Source of the DNA: SIG299 sp045531955
GTDB taxonomy: Bacteria; Bacillota; Clostridia; Lachnospirales; Lachnospiraceae
Assembly (NCBI GenBank): GCA_045531955.1
Contig: JAZSFC010000031.1
Location: 62,001 to 126,000 of the forward strand
Length of the DNA: 64,000 nucleotides
Direction: 5' to 3'
Both the position numbers and the translations under genes were made by a program. The notes beneath the pieces were generated by a model. That model saw nothing but the letters and a program-made list of their open reading frames with translations. It was not told the DNA's origin and did no database searches. Shown one piece after another: positions 52,900 through 60,716 of this stretch; the first letter of the stretch is position 1; every line of letters begins with the position of its first letter.

Positions 52900-53870
52900 A
52901 ACCGCACCTCCTGTCCATCCCTGTCACAAACCGCTTCAATTACCCCCGGATTTCCTCCTTGTTTTAAAAACACATAGCGTTCAAACATTCCTCCCGGAAT
53001 CCCTCTCTTCTTTTCTGCTCCGTCCGGACCAAGCCAAAGACTTTTTCCTTCTCCGTGAGCGGTTGCTAAAATAGTGCACCCACAATGGATGGATTGCCGG
53101 ATGCTTTCCATATCCCTCTCTCCTCCCAGTTCATCTACCGCAATCACTTCCGGTGACATGGAACGCAATAATAGCTCAATCCCCAATGTTTTTGGACATC
53201 CGTCCAACACATCCGTACGCTTTCCAAGGTCGTTCTGCGGCACTCCGTGATAACAGGCTGCCAGTTCCGAACGTTCATCCACCACTCCAACCTTTCTGCC
53301 GTAAAACCTCTCTATTGCACCATCCTGTTTTTTCCACGCCACACCATCGGAAATCTGTCGGATCATATCCCGCAGCAACGTAGTTTTCCCGCATCCCGGC
53401 GGAGAAACAATCAATGTATGGCACAGTCTGTCCCCCTCAAACAAATACGGCAGCAATTCTTTGGAGCAGTCTTTATTTTCACGTGCCAGACGGATATTTA
53501 AAAATGATATATTCCGGATGGTCATTATTCTTCCTTCCGACCATACTACCTTGCCGCAAATTCCAACCCTATGACCGCCCTGTATCGTTAAAAAACCCTG
53601 TTTTAACTCCTCTTCGTGGGCATACACGGAAAAATTACTGATATATTCCATCATTTCCCGAATTTCATTCACTGATATTACATACCCGTTTTCCTCTTCC
53701 CTGCAAATACCACCGTTTTTATGTATGAAAAACTCCTCCCGCCCGCGCAGAAATATTACAGGTCCGTTGCACCTGAACCGAAGCTCCGTATATCCTTCTG
53801 CAAGCAAGTCTGTTCCATTCAGTCTTTCACGGATTCTTACCGGAAAAATCTTAGTTAACTCTGATGCCAT
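52896..53870 (-). CDS. spoIIIAA: Stage III sporulation protein AA (ATPase)
   Basis: 324 residues, cytosolic. Walker A SPPGCGKTTLLRD, Walker B VIAVDELG, and VVDERSELAAC, typical of this secretion-type ATPase. It powers the SpoIIIA-SpoIIQ channel needed for late forespore gene expression. AAAAGGAGGT lies before the ATG; first gene of the operon. Confidence 0.95.
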   Translation of the reverse strand: MASELTKIFPVRIRERLNGTDLLAEGYTELRFRCNGPVIFLRGREEFFIHKNGGICREEENGYVISVNEIREMMEYISNFSVYAHEEELKQGFLTIQGGHRVGICGKVVWSEGRIMTIRNISFLNIRLARENKDCSKELLPYLFEGDRLCHTLIVSPPGCGKTTLLRDMIRQISDGVAWKKQDGAIERFYGRKVGVVDERSELAACYHGVPQNDLGKRTDVLDGCPKTLGIELLLRSMSPEVIAVDELGGERDMESIRQSIHCGCTILATAHGEGKSLWLGPDGAEKKRGIPGGMFERYVFLKQGGNPGVIEAVCDRDGQEVRL

Positions 53871-53909
53871 TGTTACCTCCTTTTACTTCTGCTTGTTCGT
53901 TCTTGTCCT

Positions 53910-53939
53910 ATCTTATGCCGTACCAGGAAAAAACATAAC
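53910..53939 (-). promoter_or_regulatory. Possible sigmaE promoter of the spoIIIA operon
   Basis: Minus strand: GTTATGTTT (53931-53939), 13-bp spacer, CATAAGAT (53910-53917). This is a fair match to mother-cell sigmaE boxes, in the expected place about 40 nt before spoIIIAA. Confidence 0.4.
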
Positions 53940-53970
53940 TTAAATTTTATCCTGCCGTATAAAATTTTTG

Positions 53971-54006
53971 CAAAACAAAAGACAGCCCGGAAACTGACGG
54001 ACTGCC
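53971..54006 (-). terminator. Terminator after the Asn/Gln-rich peptide gene
   Basis: 9-bp stem with two wobble pairs (53981-53989 / 53998-54006), then TTTTGTTTTG on the minus strand. Confidence 0.65.
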
Positions 54007-54025
54007 TTTCTCTATTGCTCTCAGA

Positions 54026-54139
54026 TTATCTGTTCTGGTTGTTATTGTTATTCTTCTGATTGTTGTTTTTCTTGTTGTTCTGATTATTCTTCTGGTTATT
54101 ATTGCTGTTCTGATTGTTATTATTCTGATTATTGTTCAT
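54026..54139 (-). CDS. Asn/Gln-rich 37-residue peptide
   Basis: A 37-codon frame encoding almost only Asn, Gln and Lys (begins MNNNQNNNNQNSNNNQK, ends NQNR). It is preceded by AAGGAGGTGA, a perfect SD, 5-6 nt before ATG, and followed by a terminator. That is strong support for translation despite the low complexity. No signal peptide. Neighbour to the spoIIIA operon, so a spore or sporulation link is possible but not shown. I recall similar short Asn/Gln peptides as hypothetical proteins in Lachnospiraceae. Confidence 0.75.
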   Translation of the reverse strand: MNNNQNNNNQNSNNNQKNNQNNKKNNNQKNNNNNQNR

Positions 54140-54163
54140 GACATTCACCTCCTTATCAACACA

Positions 54164-54197
54164 AGTATAGTTTGTCTGAAATCAGAGAAACTATACT
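54164..54197. promoter_or_regulatory. Inverted repeat with mirrored -10-like boxes
   Basis: Perfect 10-bp arms AGTATAGTTT/AAACTATACT (54164-54173 / 54188-54197) 14 nt apart, between the divergent Asn/Gln peptide and amidohydrolase genes. Each arm contains TATACT reading outward to its own gene, so they may be twin -10 boxes or an operator. Confidence 0.5.
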
Positions 54198-54232
54198 GCG
54201 AAATCATTTTTATTTTTAAGGAGATTATTGCC

Positions 54233-55381
54233 ATGCTTTTGATTCGACAAGGTACACTTTACACTATGGAAAGCGAAGGTCCTATATCCGCGGACTTGCT
54301 GATTCATAACGGAAAAATCGAAAAAATAGCACCAGATATTCCAATAACCGATGGAATGCATGTTTTGGACGCAACCGGACTACTGGTTTTTCCGGGTTTT
54401 ATTGATGCCCACAGCCACATCGGAATTTCTGAAGAAAAAATCACGGGAATCGGAGATGAATGCAATGAAAATACTACTCCGGCCACACCCTACCTCAGAG
54501 CCATAGACTCCATCCATCCCATGGACAGTGCTTTTCATAACGCACTCGCTTCCGGAATTACCGGCGTCATGGCAGGTCCCGGAAGCTCCAATCCGGTGGG
54601 TGGGCAATTTGCCTTCATCAAAACCTATGGGCGCTGCATGGATGACATGATTGTGCTTGCTCCTGCTGCTATGAAAATTTCCTTTGGCGAAAATCCCATA
54701 ACAACCTACGGAATGAATGGTAATGCTCCTTCCACCCGTATGGGTATCGCCGCCATCATCCGGGAAGAGCTATTTAATGCAAAACAATATTTAGATACTA
54801 CCCCCGCGGATTCCGGTGAAAAAAACTTCCGGCTGGAATGCTACCGGGAACTGTTTGCCAAAAAGATTCCCTTAAAAGCCCATGTTCATCGCACCGACGA
54901 CATTTTCACCGCGATACGTATTGCTAAAGAGTTTAACCTGGACCTTACCTTAGACCATTGCACCGAGGGTCACCTGATTGCCGGGGAACTTGCTAACTAT
55001 GGTTATCCTGCTATTGTAGGACCTTCCATGTCTGCCCGCAGCAAAAAGGAAGTATGCGAATCCGATTTTAAAACCCCCGGAATCCTGAAAAACGCTGGAT
55101 TAACCGTAGCTCTGACTACAGACCATCCGGTGTGCCGTCTTCAGTATCTTCCTCTTTGTGCTGCTCTTGCTGTCAAAGAAGGCATGAGCGAATACGAAGC
55201 CCTGCGGGCTATTACCATTGATGCCGCCCGTATCTGCCGTGTAGACCATCGTCTCGGAAGCCTCGCCGCCGGTAAAGATGCAGACTTATGTTTGTGGGAC
55301 GGAAATCCGTTGGAATTAACTTCTTCCGTAATCAAAACCCTGATTAATGGCGATATTGTTTGGGAAAAGGAAAAGGGGTGA
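54233..55381 (+). CDS. Imidazolonepropionase-like amidohydrolase
   Basis: 382 residues. Metal-binding DAHSHIG after strand 1, GVTGVMAGPGSS-like segment, HVHRTDDIF with further metal His, LDHCTEG, and TTDHPV with the catalytic Asp place it in the amidohydrolase superfamily. The C-terminal LAAGKDADLCLWDGNPLE closes the composite beta domain. The substrate is unknown; such proteins are common in gut Firmicutes. AAGGAG precedes the ATG. Convergent with the HAD gene. Confidence 0.88.
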   Translation: MLLIRQGTLYTMESEGPISADLLIHNGKIEKIAPDIPITDGMHVLDATGLLVFPGFIDAHSHIGISEEKITGIGDECNENTTPATPYLRAIDSIHPMDSAFHNALASGITGVMAGPGSSNPVGGQFAFIKTYGRCMDDMIVLAPAAMKISFGENPITTYGMNGNAPSTRMGIAAIIREELFNAKQYLDTTPADSGEKNFRLECYRELFAKKIPLKAHVHRTDDIFTAIRIAKEFNLDLTLDHCTEGHLIAGELANYGYPAIVGPSMSARSKKEVCESDFKTPGILKNAGLTVALTTDHPVCRLQYLPLCAALAVKEGMSEYEALRAITIDAARICRVDHRLGSLAAGKDADLCLWDGNPLELTSSVIKTLINGDIVWEKEKG

Positions 55382-55391
55382 GCACTCACCC
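55375..55391. terminator. Short hairpin between convergent genes
   Basis: GGGGTGA/TCACCCC with a 4-nt loop, overlapping the amidohydrolase stop. The minus-strand side is T-rich (TTTTCCTTTT), so it more likely ends the HAD transcript. Confidence 0.45.
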
Positions 55392-55416
55392 CCTGTACAT
55401 ACGATATACTGTAATT

Positions 55417-56031
55417 CTATGCTTCTCTCAAAAGCTCTTCCAATTCCTTTTTTGCCTGCTCGTATCCCTCAACCACAATACCGTGAAATCCCAGTAGCTG
55501 TGCCGCCTCAATATTTTCTGCCTTATCATCCAAAAAAATACTCTCTTCTGCTTTCAAACCATATTTTGAAAGCAGTGCCCGATAAATTTCCGGTTCCGGC
55601 TTAACCACCTGTACCTCATAGGAAATCACCGCACCATCCACCGACGGAAGGAAACTAAGCTTACCATGGGCTTTTGCAGCCTCAAAGGATGTTCTACCGT
55701 AATTGGACAACAGGTACACCTGATATCCCCGCTCCTTCAGCTCTTTTATCCAACTGTAGGAATGCGGATATTCCTCCACTAAAAGCTCGGTTTTACTAAA
55801 CAGCAACCGGATTTCCTGCTCATATTCCGGTGCCCGTTCGATACACTTTGTAATAATCTCTTCATCTGCCATAAGACTGCGGTCAAATTCATTCCACATA
55901 GTCGGATGTAACACCGTAGCCGCCGCAATCCGTTCAAAAGCTTCTCCTTCAAAGCCCAAGTCACGGAACAGAGCCGGCCAACGGAAGCTGGCAAGCACGT
56001 TGCCAATGTCAAACACAATATTACGAATCAT
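55417..56031 (-). CDS. HAD-superfamily hydrolase (subfamily IA)
   Basis: 204 residues. Motif I is FDIGNVL (nucleophile Asp8), motif II LLSNYG, motif III Lys in VVKPEPEIY, and motif IV FLDDKAENIEAA. The DxGNV form is that of YihX-like sugar-phosphate phosphatases. Substrate unknown. It overlaps the upstream membrane-protein gene by 11 nt, so the two are coupled. Confidence 0.9.
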   Translation of the reverse strand: MIRNIVFDIGNVLASFRWPALFRDLGFEGEAFERIAAATVLHPTMWNEFDRSLMADEEIITKCIERAPEYEQEIRLLFSKTELLVEEYPHSYSWIKELKERGYQVYLLSNYGRTSFEAAKAHGKLSFLPSVDGAVISYEVQVVKPEPEIYRALLSKYGLKAEESIFLDDKAENIEAAQLLGFHGIVVEGYEQAKKELEELLREA

Positions 56032-57187
56032 AGTTGTTGTCCTCTTCTGACACCGCCGCAGTTACGTCTACATTTGCCATCTTGGCAACTTCAGATTTTT
56101 CTTCTTTCTTCCGTTTAGACACTCCGGCTGCACTGTAACAGCCTGCCACCAGCATGAACACATAGCCCATGACCATATTGTAAATCATATTGCCCCAGTT
56201 GTCTGTATTGGTAAGGTACTCCGAATATCCCATGAACGCACGTCCCAGCGGAATATACTCCGATACAACCTTGTTCAGTTCCTGATAGAAGGTCCATACT
56301 CCCGCCAGATAGGTTGCCGGGAATATCACAAGCAGACTGAAAATAATGCTGACTGCCGTTCCAAAGCCGCTTTCCTCTTTTGCAAAAAGTTTATATCCGG
56401 TGGTAGCAAAAAGAACAATCAGTATGCCAATCCAGCCGCTGATAAATCCAAGTGCTCCCACTACCGCCCAAAGGACACCACCAAGCAATGCTCCCAGTAA
56501 CGCACCAAGTACACCTCTGCCCTTATAGGTCTTGTGCACCTCCAGGTAATTATCCTTTCCGGCAACGGCTGCTTCCATAAGAGACTTGTAGCTGATAGCT
56601 ACGCCGATAATGATACATATCACCATACCGAGCAGACAGTATATTCCTGCATTGAACGTATTGAAGCCACCACTACTTTGTCCTACTGTCAAATAAAATC
56701 CACCGAAAAAATTGGTAAAATTCTCTTCGGTAACAATTTTCTCACCGAACAAAATATTGATATTTTCAATGACGTACTGTTTCAGCTCTTCATCAAACGG
56801 CACACTGTAACCGGTCACTTGGATTTCTTCCGGAGCGCCCTCTTCCTCATCTGAATAAAGCCAGTCGATATAAGGCTGGTATGTCTCCTTTTCGCTGTCA
56901 TATAAGCAAATTACGGCAGGATTCCATTCGCTGTCAAACGTAACATAATACTGCATGCTCTCTACCGCTTCCAGATAAGCCACAGACTCAGACATATACT
57001 GCATGGTCAAATAAACCGGTTCGTCCTGCTCGGTTGCATAATATACGTCAATTGGCTCTACCTGCGTCTCTTCCTTTTTCAGCACACCGCCAAAAAATAT
57101 AAAGAATACTGCAGTTGCCATAAGTACTGCTGCCAGTGTAAAAAACACAATAGACAGCGGTTTGATTTTTCTCGTTGGTTCTTCCAT
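56021..57187 (-). CDS. Membrane protein with extracytoplasmic domain, unknown
   Basis: 388 residues. Membrane segment about 11-33, then an extracytoplasmic domain of about 140 residues rich in Glu and Tyr (VYYATEQDEPVYLTMQYMSE), then at least four more membrane segments including the Gly-rich ALLGALLGGVLWAVVGALG, and a Lys/Glu-rich cytosolic tail. I do not recognise a named family. Coupled to the HAD gene; no other clue to role. Confidence 0.8.
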   Translation of the reverse strand: MEEPTRKIKPLSIVFFTLAAVLMATAVFFIFFGGVLKKEETQVEPIDVYYATEQDEPVYLTMQYMSESVAYLEAVESMQYYVTFDSEWNPAVICLYDSEKETYQPYIDWLYSDEEEGAPEEIQVTGYSVPFDEELKQYVIENINILFGEKIVTEENFTNFFGGFYLTVGQSSGGFNTFNAGIYCLLGMVICIIIGVAISYKSLMEAAVAGKDNYLEVHKTYKGRGVLGALLGALLGGVLWAVVGALGFISGWIGILIVLFATTGYKLFAKEESGFGTAVSIIFSLLVIFPATYLAGVWTFYQELNKVVSEYIPLGRAFMGYSEYLTNTDNWGNMIYNMVMGYVFMLVAGCYSAAGVSKRKKEEKSEVAKMANVDVTAAVSEEDNNYDS

Positions 57188-57258
57188 CGTTTTATCCCCC
57201 TTTTCTTATTATGCGAGAAGTATAACATGTTTCCATTTAATAATCCACTGAAACTTCT

Positions 57259-57708
57259 TTATATTTTCATCCAAATATCTCCTACATACACTGCAAGCAA
57301 CGTTCCCACTGCAATAGCCGGTGCAAAAGGAATTTCGGTAAAGCCTTTCTCTTTTTTCCGTAATTTTGCAACCCAAAAAGGTAATCCTATCAAAGCTCCT
57401 GCCAGTAAAGTATATACAAAGCAAGAAAAAACCGATTTCACACCTATATATGCCCCTACTGCACAAAACAACTTGGAATCCCCTGCCCGGAACACCTTTA
57501 AAAGCCAACAGAAGATACCAATGCATAATGCAAAAGCAGCCCCCGAAAAAGCTTCCGCCACTGTTATATCAGTGCGGAAAACCGAAAGAAGCAATCCGCA
57601 CAGCAAGCTTGCAACATTCCTGCTGTTTGAAAGCTTTCGCTCCTTAATGTCCTGTGCAACCGATAAACCTAAAAACAAAATCAGCACAATATGGCTAATA
57701 AAATACAT
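57259..57708 (-). CDS. A24-family prepilin peptidase, TadV/CpaA type
   Basis: 149 residues, about six membrane segments. The two catalytic Asp motifs are QDIKERKLSN (first Asp) and AGDSKLF (GxGD-like). It lacks the N-terminal methylase domain and zinc cysteines of PilD, as in TadV/CpaA. It should cleave type IV pilin-like leaders, yet no pilin or tad gene is in the window. Its ATG overlaps the kinase stop (TAATG), so it is translated with the two-component system. Confidence 0.86.
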   Translation of the reverse strand: MYFISHIVLILFLGLSVAQDIKERKLSNSRNVASLLCGLLLSVFRTDITVAEAFSGAAFALCIGIFCWLLKVFRAGDSKLFCAVGAYIGVKSVFSCFVYTLLAGALIGLPFWVAKLRKKEKGFTEIPFAPAIAVGTLLAVYVGDIWMKI

Positions 57709-58805
57709 TATAGTTCTAATACCGCTGCTCCTTTCCCCTTCTTTAGTGTTACCACAAATTCCGAACCTTCTCCGGGTGTACTTATCACCATGATTTCACC
57801 CTCACATTTTCTGATAATTTCTTTACAAATAGCCAGTCCCAGACCGTTTCCCTGAGATTTTCTGGATGTATCTCCCTGATAAAACTTATCAAAAATGTGA
57901 GTCTTTGTCTCTTCATCCATTCCAATGCCGTTATCCCGGACGGTTATCCGGACACTTTCTTTATCTCCGGAAAGCAGAACGCCGATTGTTCCACCGGCAT
58001 CGGTATACTTAATGGCATTTCCGATTAAATTGGTCCATACGGTAAACAGCAATGACGGATGACCGGTAAACTGTATTTCCGGTAATTCCAAATCCAATTC
58101 CAGATTTTTTTCACTCCACTTTGGTTCTAATAACACAATTGCCTCGCGTAATTGCTCGTCCAAACGGAAGGTTACCGGACTTTCCAAAAACTGTTGCTGC
58201 TCCATTTTGGACAACCGGAGAATATTTTCCGTCAAATCATTCAATTTATCAATATGGAAAAAGATTTTCCGGATATACTCTGTCTTTTCCTCTTCCGTAA
58301 GTTCCGAATCCTGTAATAAGGTGGCATAGCCGCTGATGGCAGATAACGGAGTTTTGAATTCATGGGAAACATCCGCTATAAAATCATTCCGCATAATTTC
58401 TACGGAATTGAGTTCTTTTACCATCCGGTTAAAGTTTTCAAAGGTACGCTCCAGCTCCTCGAATTCCCCCTGATAGGATATCTCTGCCGTAAAGTCCCCA
58501 GATGCAACTTTCCCTGCAGCCACACTGATTTGCTGTAACGGATTAAAAATCTTTTTCATCAGGTAATAGGCAGCAACCGTAGATAAAAACAAACACAAAA
58601 GCGTCAGCAAAATAAGCAGTGTCCACGGTGTGGACAGCTCCGAAAGGGAAACACCAAGTACCAATAAGATAGCAACCAATATCACCGCCAGTACGGCATA
58701 TACAATCAATACACCCAATATTTCAAGCGTTAAACGGTTACGCATTTTTGTATTACCGAACTGCTTTTCATCCAAAACCTTTTTTGTTTCTATTTTTTTA
58801 GCCAT
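57708..58805 (-). CDS. Sensor histidine kinase
   Basis: 365 residues. Two membrane segments (about 29-52 and 62-85) with very little between them, so any signal is probably sensed in or near the membrane. HAMP (NPLQQISVAAGKVASGDF), H-box DVSHEFKTPLSAISG, N-box NLIGNAIKYT, and G-boxes DNGIGM and GNGLGLAIC are all intact. Overlaps the regulator gene by 8 nt. Confidence 0.93.
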   Translation of the reverse strand: MAKKIETKKVLDEKQFGNTKMRNRLTLEILGVLIVYAVLAVILVAILLVLGVSLSELSTPWTLLILLTLLCLFLSTVAAYYLMKKIFNPLQQISVAAGKVASGDFTAEISYQGEFEELERTFENFNRMVKELNSVEIMRNDFIADVSHEFKTPLSAISGYATLLQDSELTEEEKTEYIRKIFFHIDKLNDLTENILRLSKMEQQQFLESPVTFRLDEQLREAIVLLEPKWSEKNLELDLELPEIQFTGHPSLLFTVWTNLIGNAIKYTDAGGTIGVLLSGDKESVRITVRDNGIGMDEETKTHIFDKFYQGDTSRKSQGNGLGLAICKEIIRKCEGEIMVISTPGEGSEFVVTLKKGKGAAVLEL

Positions 58806-59475
58806 TTTTCTTCACCGCCCGGTACCCAAGCCCCCGGATAGTTACAATTTCGAAGTCTTCGTTTTTCTTAAACCGTTCTCTCAACCGGCTGATATGTACG
58901 TCCAGCGTATGAGAATCCACATACCCTTCCGGCCCCCAGATATCGTCTAAAATCTGCTGTCTGGTAAATATCTGTCCCGGATAAGACAGTAATTTATATA
59001 ACAACTGGAATTCCTTTTGCGGTAGAATCTGACTGCCCTGAGCATCTTCTACCGTCCAGACATCATATAATAAACTGGTGCCACCGAAAGACAGCCTGCG
59101 TTCGCTGACGCTTTTTGCCCGGCGAAGCAACGCCTGTACCCTTAGCAACATTTCCTGCAAATCCACCGGTTTTACCATATAATCATCCGCACCGGAAAGG
59201 AAGCCGCTCTGTTTATCTTTAATGTCACTTTTGGCGGTAATCATCATAACCGGCAATGTCATTTGCGCCTCTCTTAACTGACGGACAAACTCAAAACCGT
59301 CTATTCCCGGCATCATAACATCGGAAATAATCAGGTCCACAGACTCTGTTTCTAAAATTTCCAAAGCCCTTACCGCATCAGATGCATTTAATGCTTCATA
59401 CCCGTTCCGGACTAAGGTTCTGCAAAACAGGCGGTTTAATTCATTATCATCTTCCACTACAAGTATTTTGAACAT
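58798..59475 (-). CDS. OmpR/PhoB-family response regulator
   Basis: 225 residues from the ATG at 59475, which follows GGAGGAGTC. Receiver with phospho-acceptor Asp in IISDVMMPGIDGFEF and Lys in MMITAKSD; C-terminal winged helix (DSHTLDVHISRLRERF). Partner of the kinase; targets unknown. Confidence 0.93.
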   Translation of the reverse strand: MFKILVVEDDNELNRLFCRTLVRNGYEALNASDAVRALEILETESVDLIISDVMMPGIDGFEFVRQLREAQMTLPVMMITAKSDIKDKQSGFLSGADDYMVKPVDLQEMLLRVQALLRRAKSVSERRLSFGGTSLLYDVWTVEDAQGSQILPQKEFQLLYKLLSYPGQIFTRQQILDDIWGPEGYVDSHTLDVHISRLRERFKKNEDFEIVTIRGLGYRAVKKNG

Positions 59476-59557
59476 AGGACTCCTCCATTTTTGACACACT
59501 ATCTTTATTTTCCACCAAATCACTTCATCCGTCAATCTATTTTATAAAACTTTTATC

Positions 59558-59586
59558 TTCACAGATTGTCACTTTTGTGCTATACT
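59558..59586 (+). promoter_or_regulatory. Promoter of aroE
   Basis: -35 TTCACA (59558-59563), 17-bp spacer, -10 TATACT (59581-59586), about 55 nt before the aroE start. Confidence 0.55.
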
Positions 59587-59643
59587 TCAATAAAGTATTT
59601 TTGATTTACCATAACTTTTGCAAAATGCATGGAGGTTATTCCT

Positions 59644-60405
59644 ATGAACCGCTACGGACTTATCGGAGAAAAACTGGGACACAGTTATTCCAAAATCATA
59701 CACGAACAGCTTGCTGATTATTCCTACGACCTGATTCCGCTTTCCAAAGAAGAATTTGCGCCGTTTATGGAAGCCCATGATTTTACCGCCATCAATGTAA
59801 CCATTCCATATAAACAGGATGTCATTCCGTATTTGGACGAAATATCAGAAGCAGCCAAAGCCATCGGCGCCGTCAACTGTATTGTAAACAAAGCAGGAAA
59901 GCTTTACGGTCATAATACAGATTATGCCGGTTTTTTATACACACTTCAAAACAACGACATCATCATTACCGGGAAAAAGGTTCTGGTACTTGGAAACGGC
60001 GGTGCTGCCAAAGCCGTTGTTGCTGCTCTTAAGTCTCTGAACCCAAAAGAACTGATTACCGTAAAGTACAAAGAAGAGCCGGGAGTTATCACTTATGAAC
60101 AGGCCGCTAAATTGCATTCAGACGCTTCTGTCATTGTCAATACAAGTCCGGTAGGTATGTACCCTAATGTAGATGCATCTCCTATGGATATTGCTCCATA
60201 TGAAGCTCTCACCGCTGTGGTAGACCTGATTTACAATCCAACCACAACTAAACTCCTCGCCCAGGCAAAGGAACGCGGTATTACCGCTGTTAACGGTTTG
60301 GAAATGCTGGTTGCCCAGGCAAAATATGCGGCAGAATTGTTCTTAGACACGGCAATACCGGAGGAACGCATCGAAGAAGTGGTCCACTCCATCACCTGCG
60401 CCTGA
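59644..60405 (+). CDS. aroE: Shikimate dehydrogenase
   Basis: 253 residues. Shikimate-binding GEKLGHSYSKIIHE and NVTIPYKQ (catalytic Lys), NADP-binding GNGGAAKAV, and NTSPVGMYPN are present. It reduces 3-dehydroshikimate in aromatic amino acid synthesis. The ATG at 59644 is preceded by GGAGGT, which itself contains the longer-frame ATG. Stands alone, between a divergent two-component system and a convergent small gene. Confidence 0.95.
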   Translation: MNRYGLIGEKLGHSYSKIIHEQLADYSYDLIPLSKEEFAPFMEAHDFTAINVTIPYKQDVIPYLDEISEAAKAIGAVNCIVNKAGKLYGHNTDYAGFLYTLQNNDIIITGKKVLVLGNGGAAKAVVAALKSLNPKELITVKYKEEPGVITYEQAAKLHSDASVIVNTSPVGMYPNVDASPMDIAPYEALTAVVDLIYNPTTTKLLAQAKERGITAVNGLEMLVAQAKYAAELFLDTAIPEERIEEVVHSITCA

Positions 60406-60407
60406 CA

Positions 60408-60568
60408 ACAAGAAGAAAAAAGCAGAAGGTCTTAAAATTTATACTACTTTCAGAACAAAAAAATGGTAAGTGCAGGAACCGTCAGCGGTGAGCGGGTTCC
60501 CAACTTACCATTTTTCTTGTCTGAAAGTAATATAAACTTACTAGCGCTATTTCTGCTTTTTCTTCTTG
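60408..60568 (-). terminator. Structured convergent-junction hairpin, copy B (long arms)
   Basis: Two imperfect inverted arms of about 73 nt (60408-60480 / 60495-60567). Read on the minus strand: lower stem ending GGTAAGT/ACTTACC, internal loop TG opposite TGC, upper stem GGAACC/GGTTCC, apical loop CGCTCACCGCTGAC. Loop and internal loop match copies A and C. The outer arm covers the last codons of the 40-residue membrane peptide. Confidence 0.8.
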
Positions 60569-60669
60569 CCTTTGCTCAGCGCAGCTCCTAAGCAAAATGC
60601 ACCGACTGCAATTGCCAACATCAATACATACTGAATGCCGGAGCTTAATAATTCTGCTAAAAAATCCAT
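60547..60669 (-). CDS. Small single-span membrane peptide with Lys-rich tail
   Basis: 40 residues beginning MDFLAELLSSGIQYVLMLAI and ending KGKKKKQK. One hydrophobic helix (about 12-31) with a strongly positive C-terminus, so N-out/C-in is likely. GAGAGGAT lies upstream. It sits 47 nt after hisIE on the same strand. Function unknown; short Lys-tailed membrane peptides of this kind occur in many Lachnospiraceae. Confidence 0.65.
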   Translation of the reverse strand: MDFLAELLSSGIQYVLMLAIAVGAFCLGAALSKGKKKKQK

Positions 60670-60716
60670 CGTAACAAATCCTCTCTTTCACAAAAATACC
60701 GTAACCCCATGACTGA

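Noticed and set aside
54026..54139. Simple AAT/CAG microsatellite with no gene
   Set aside because: A perfect SD at correct spacing, an intact frame and a terminator argue for a translated peptide.
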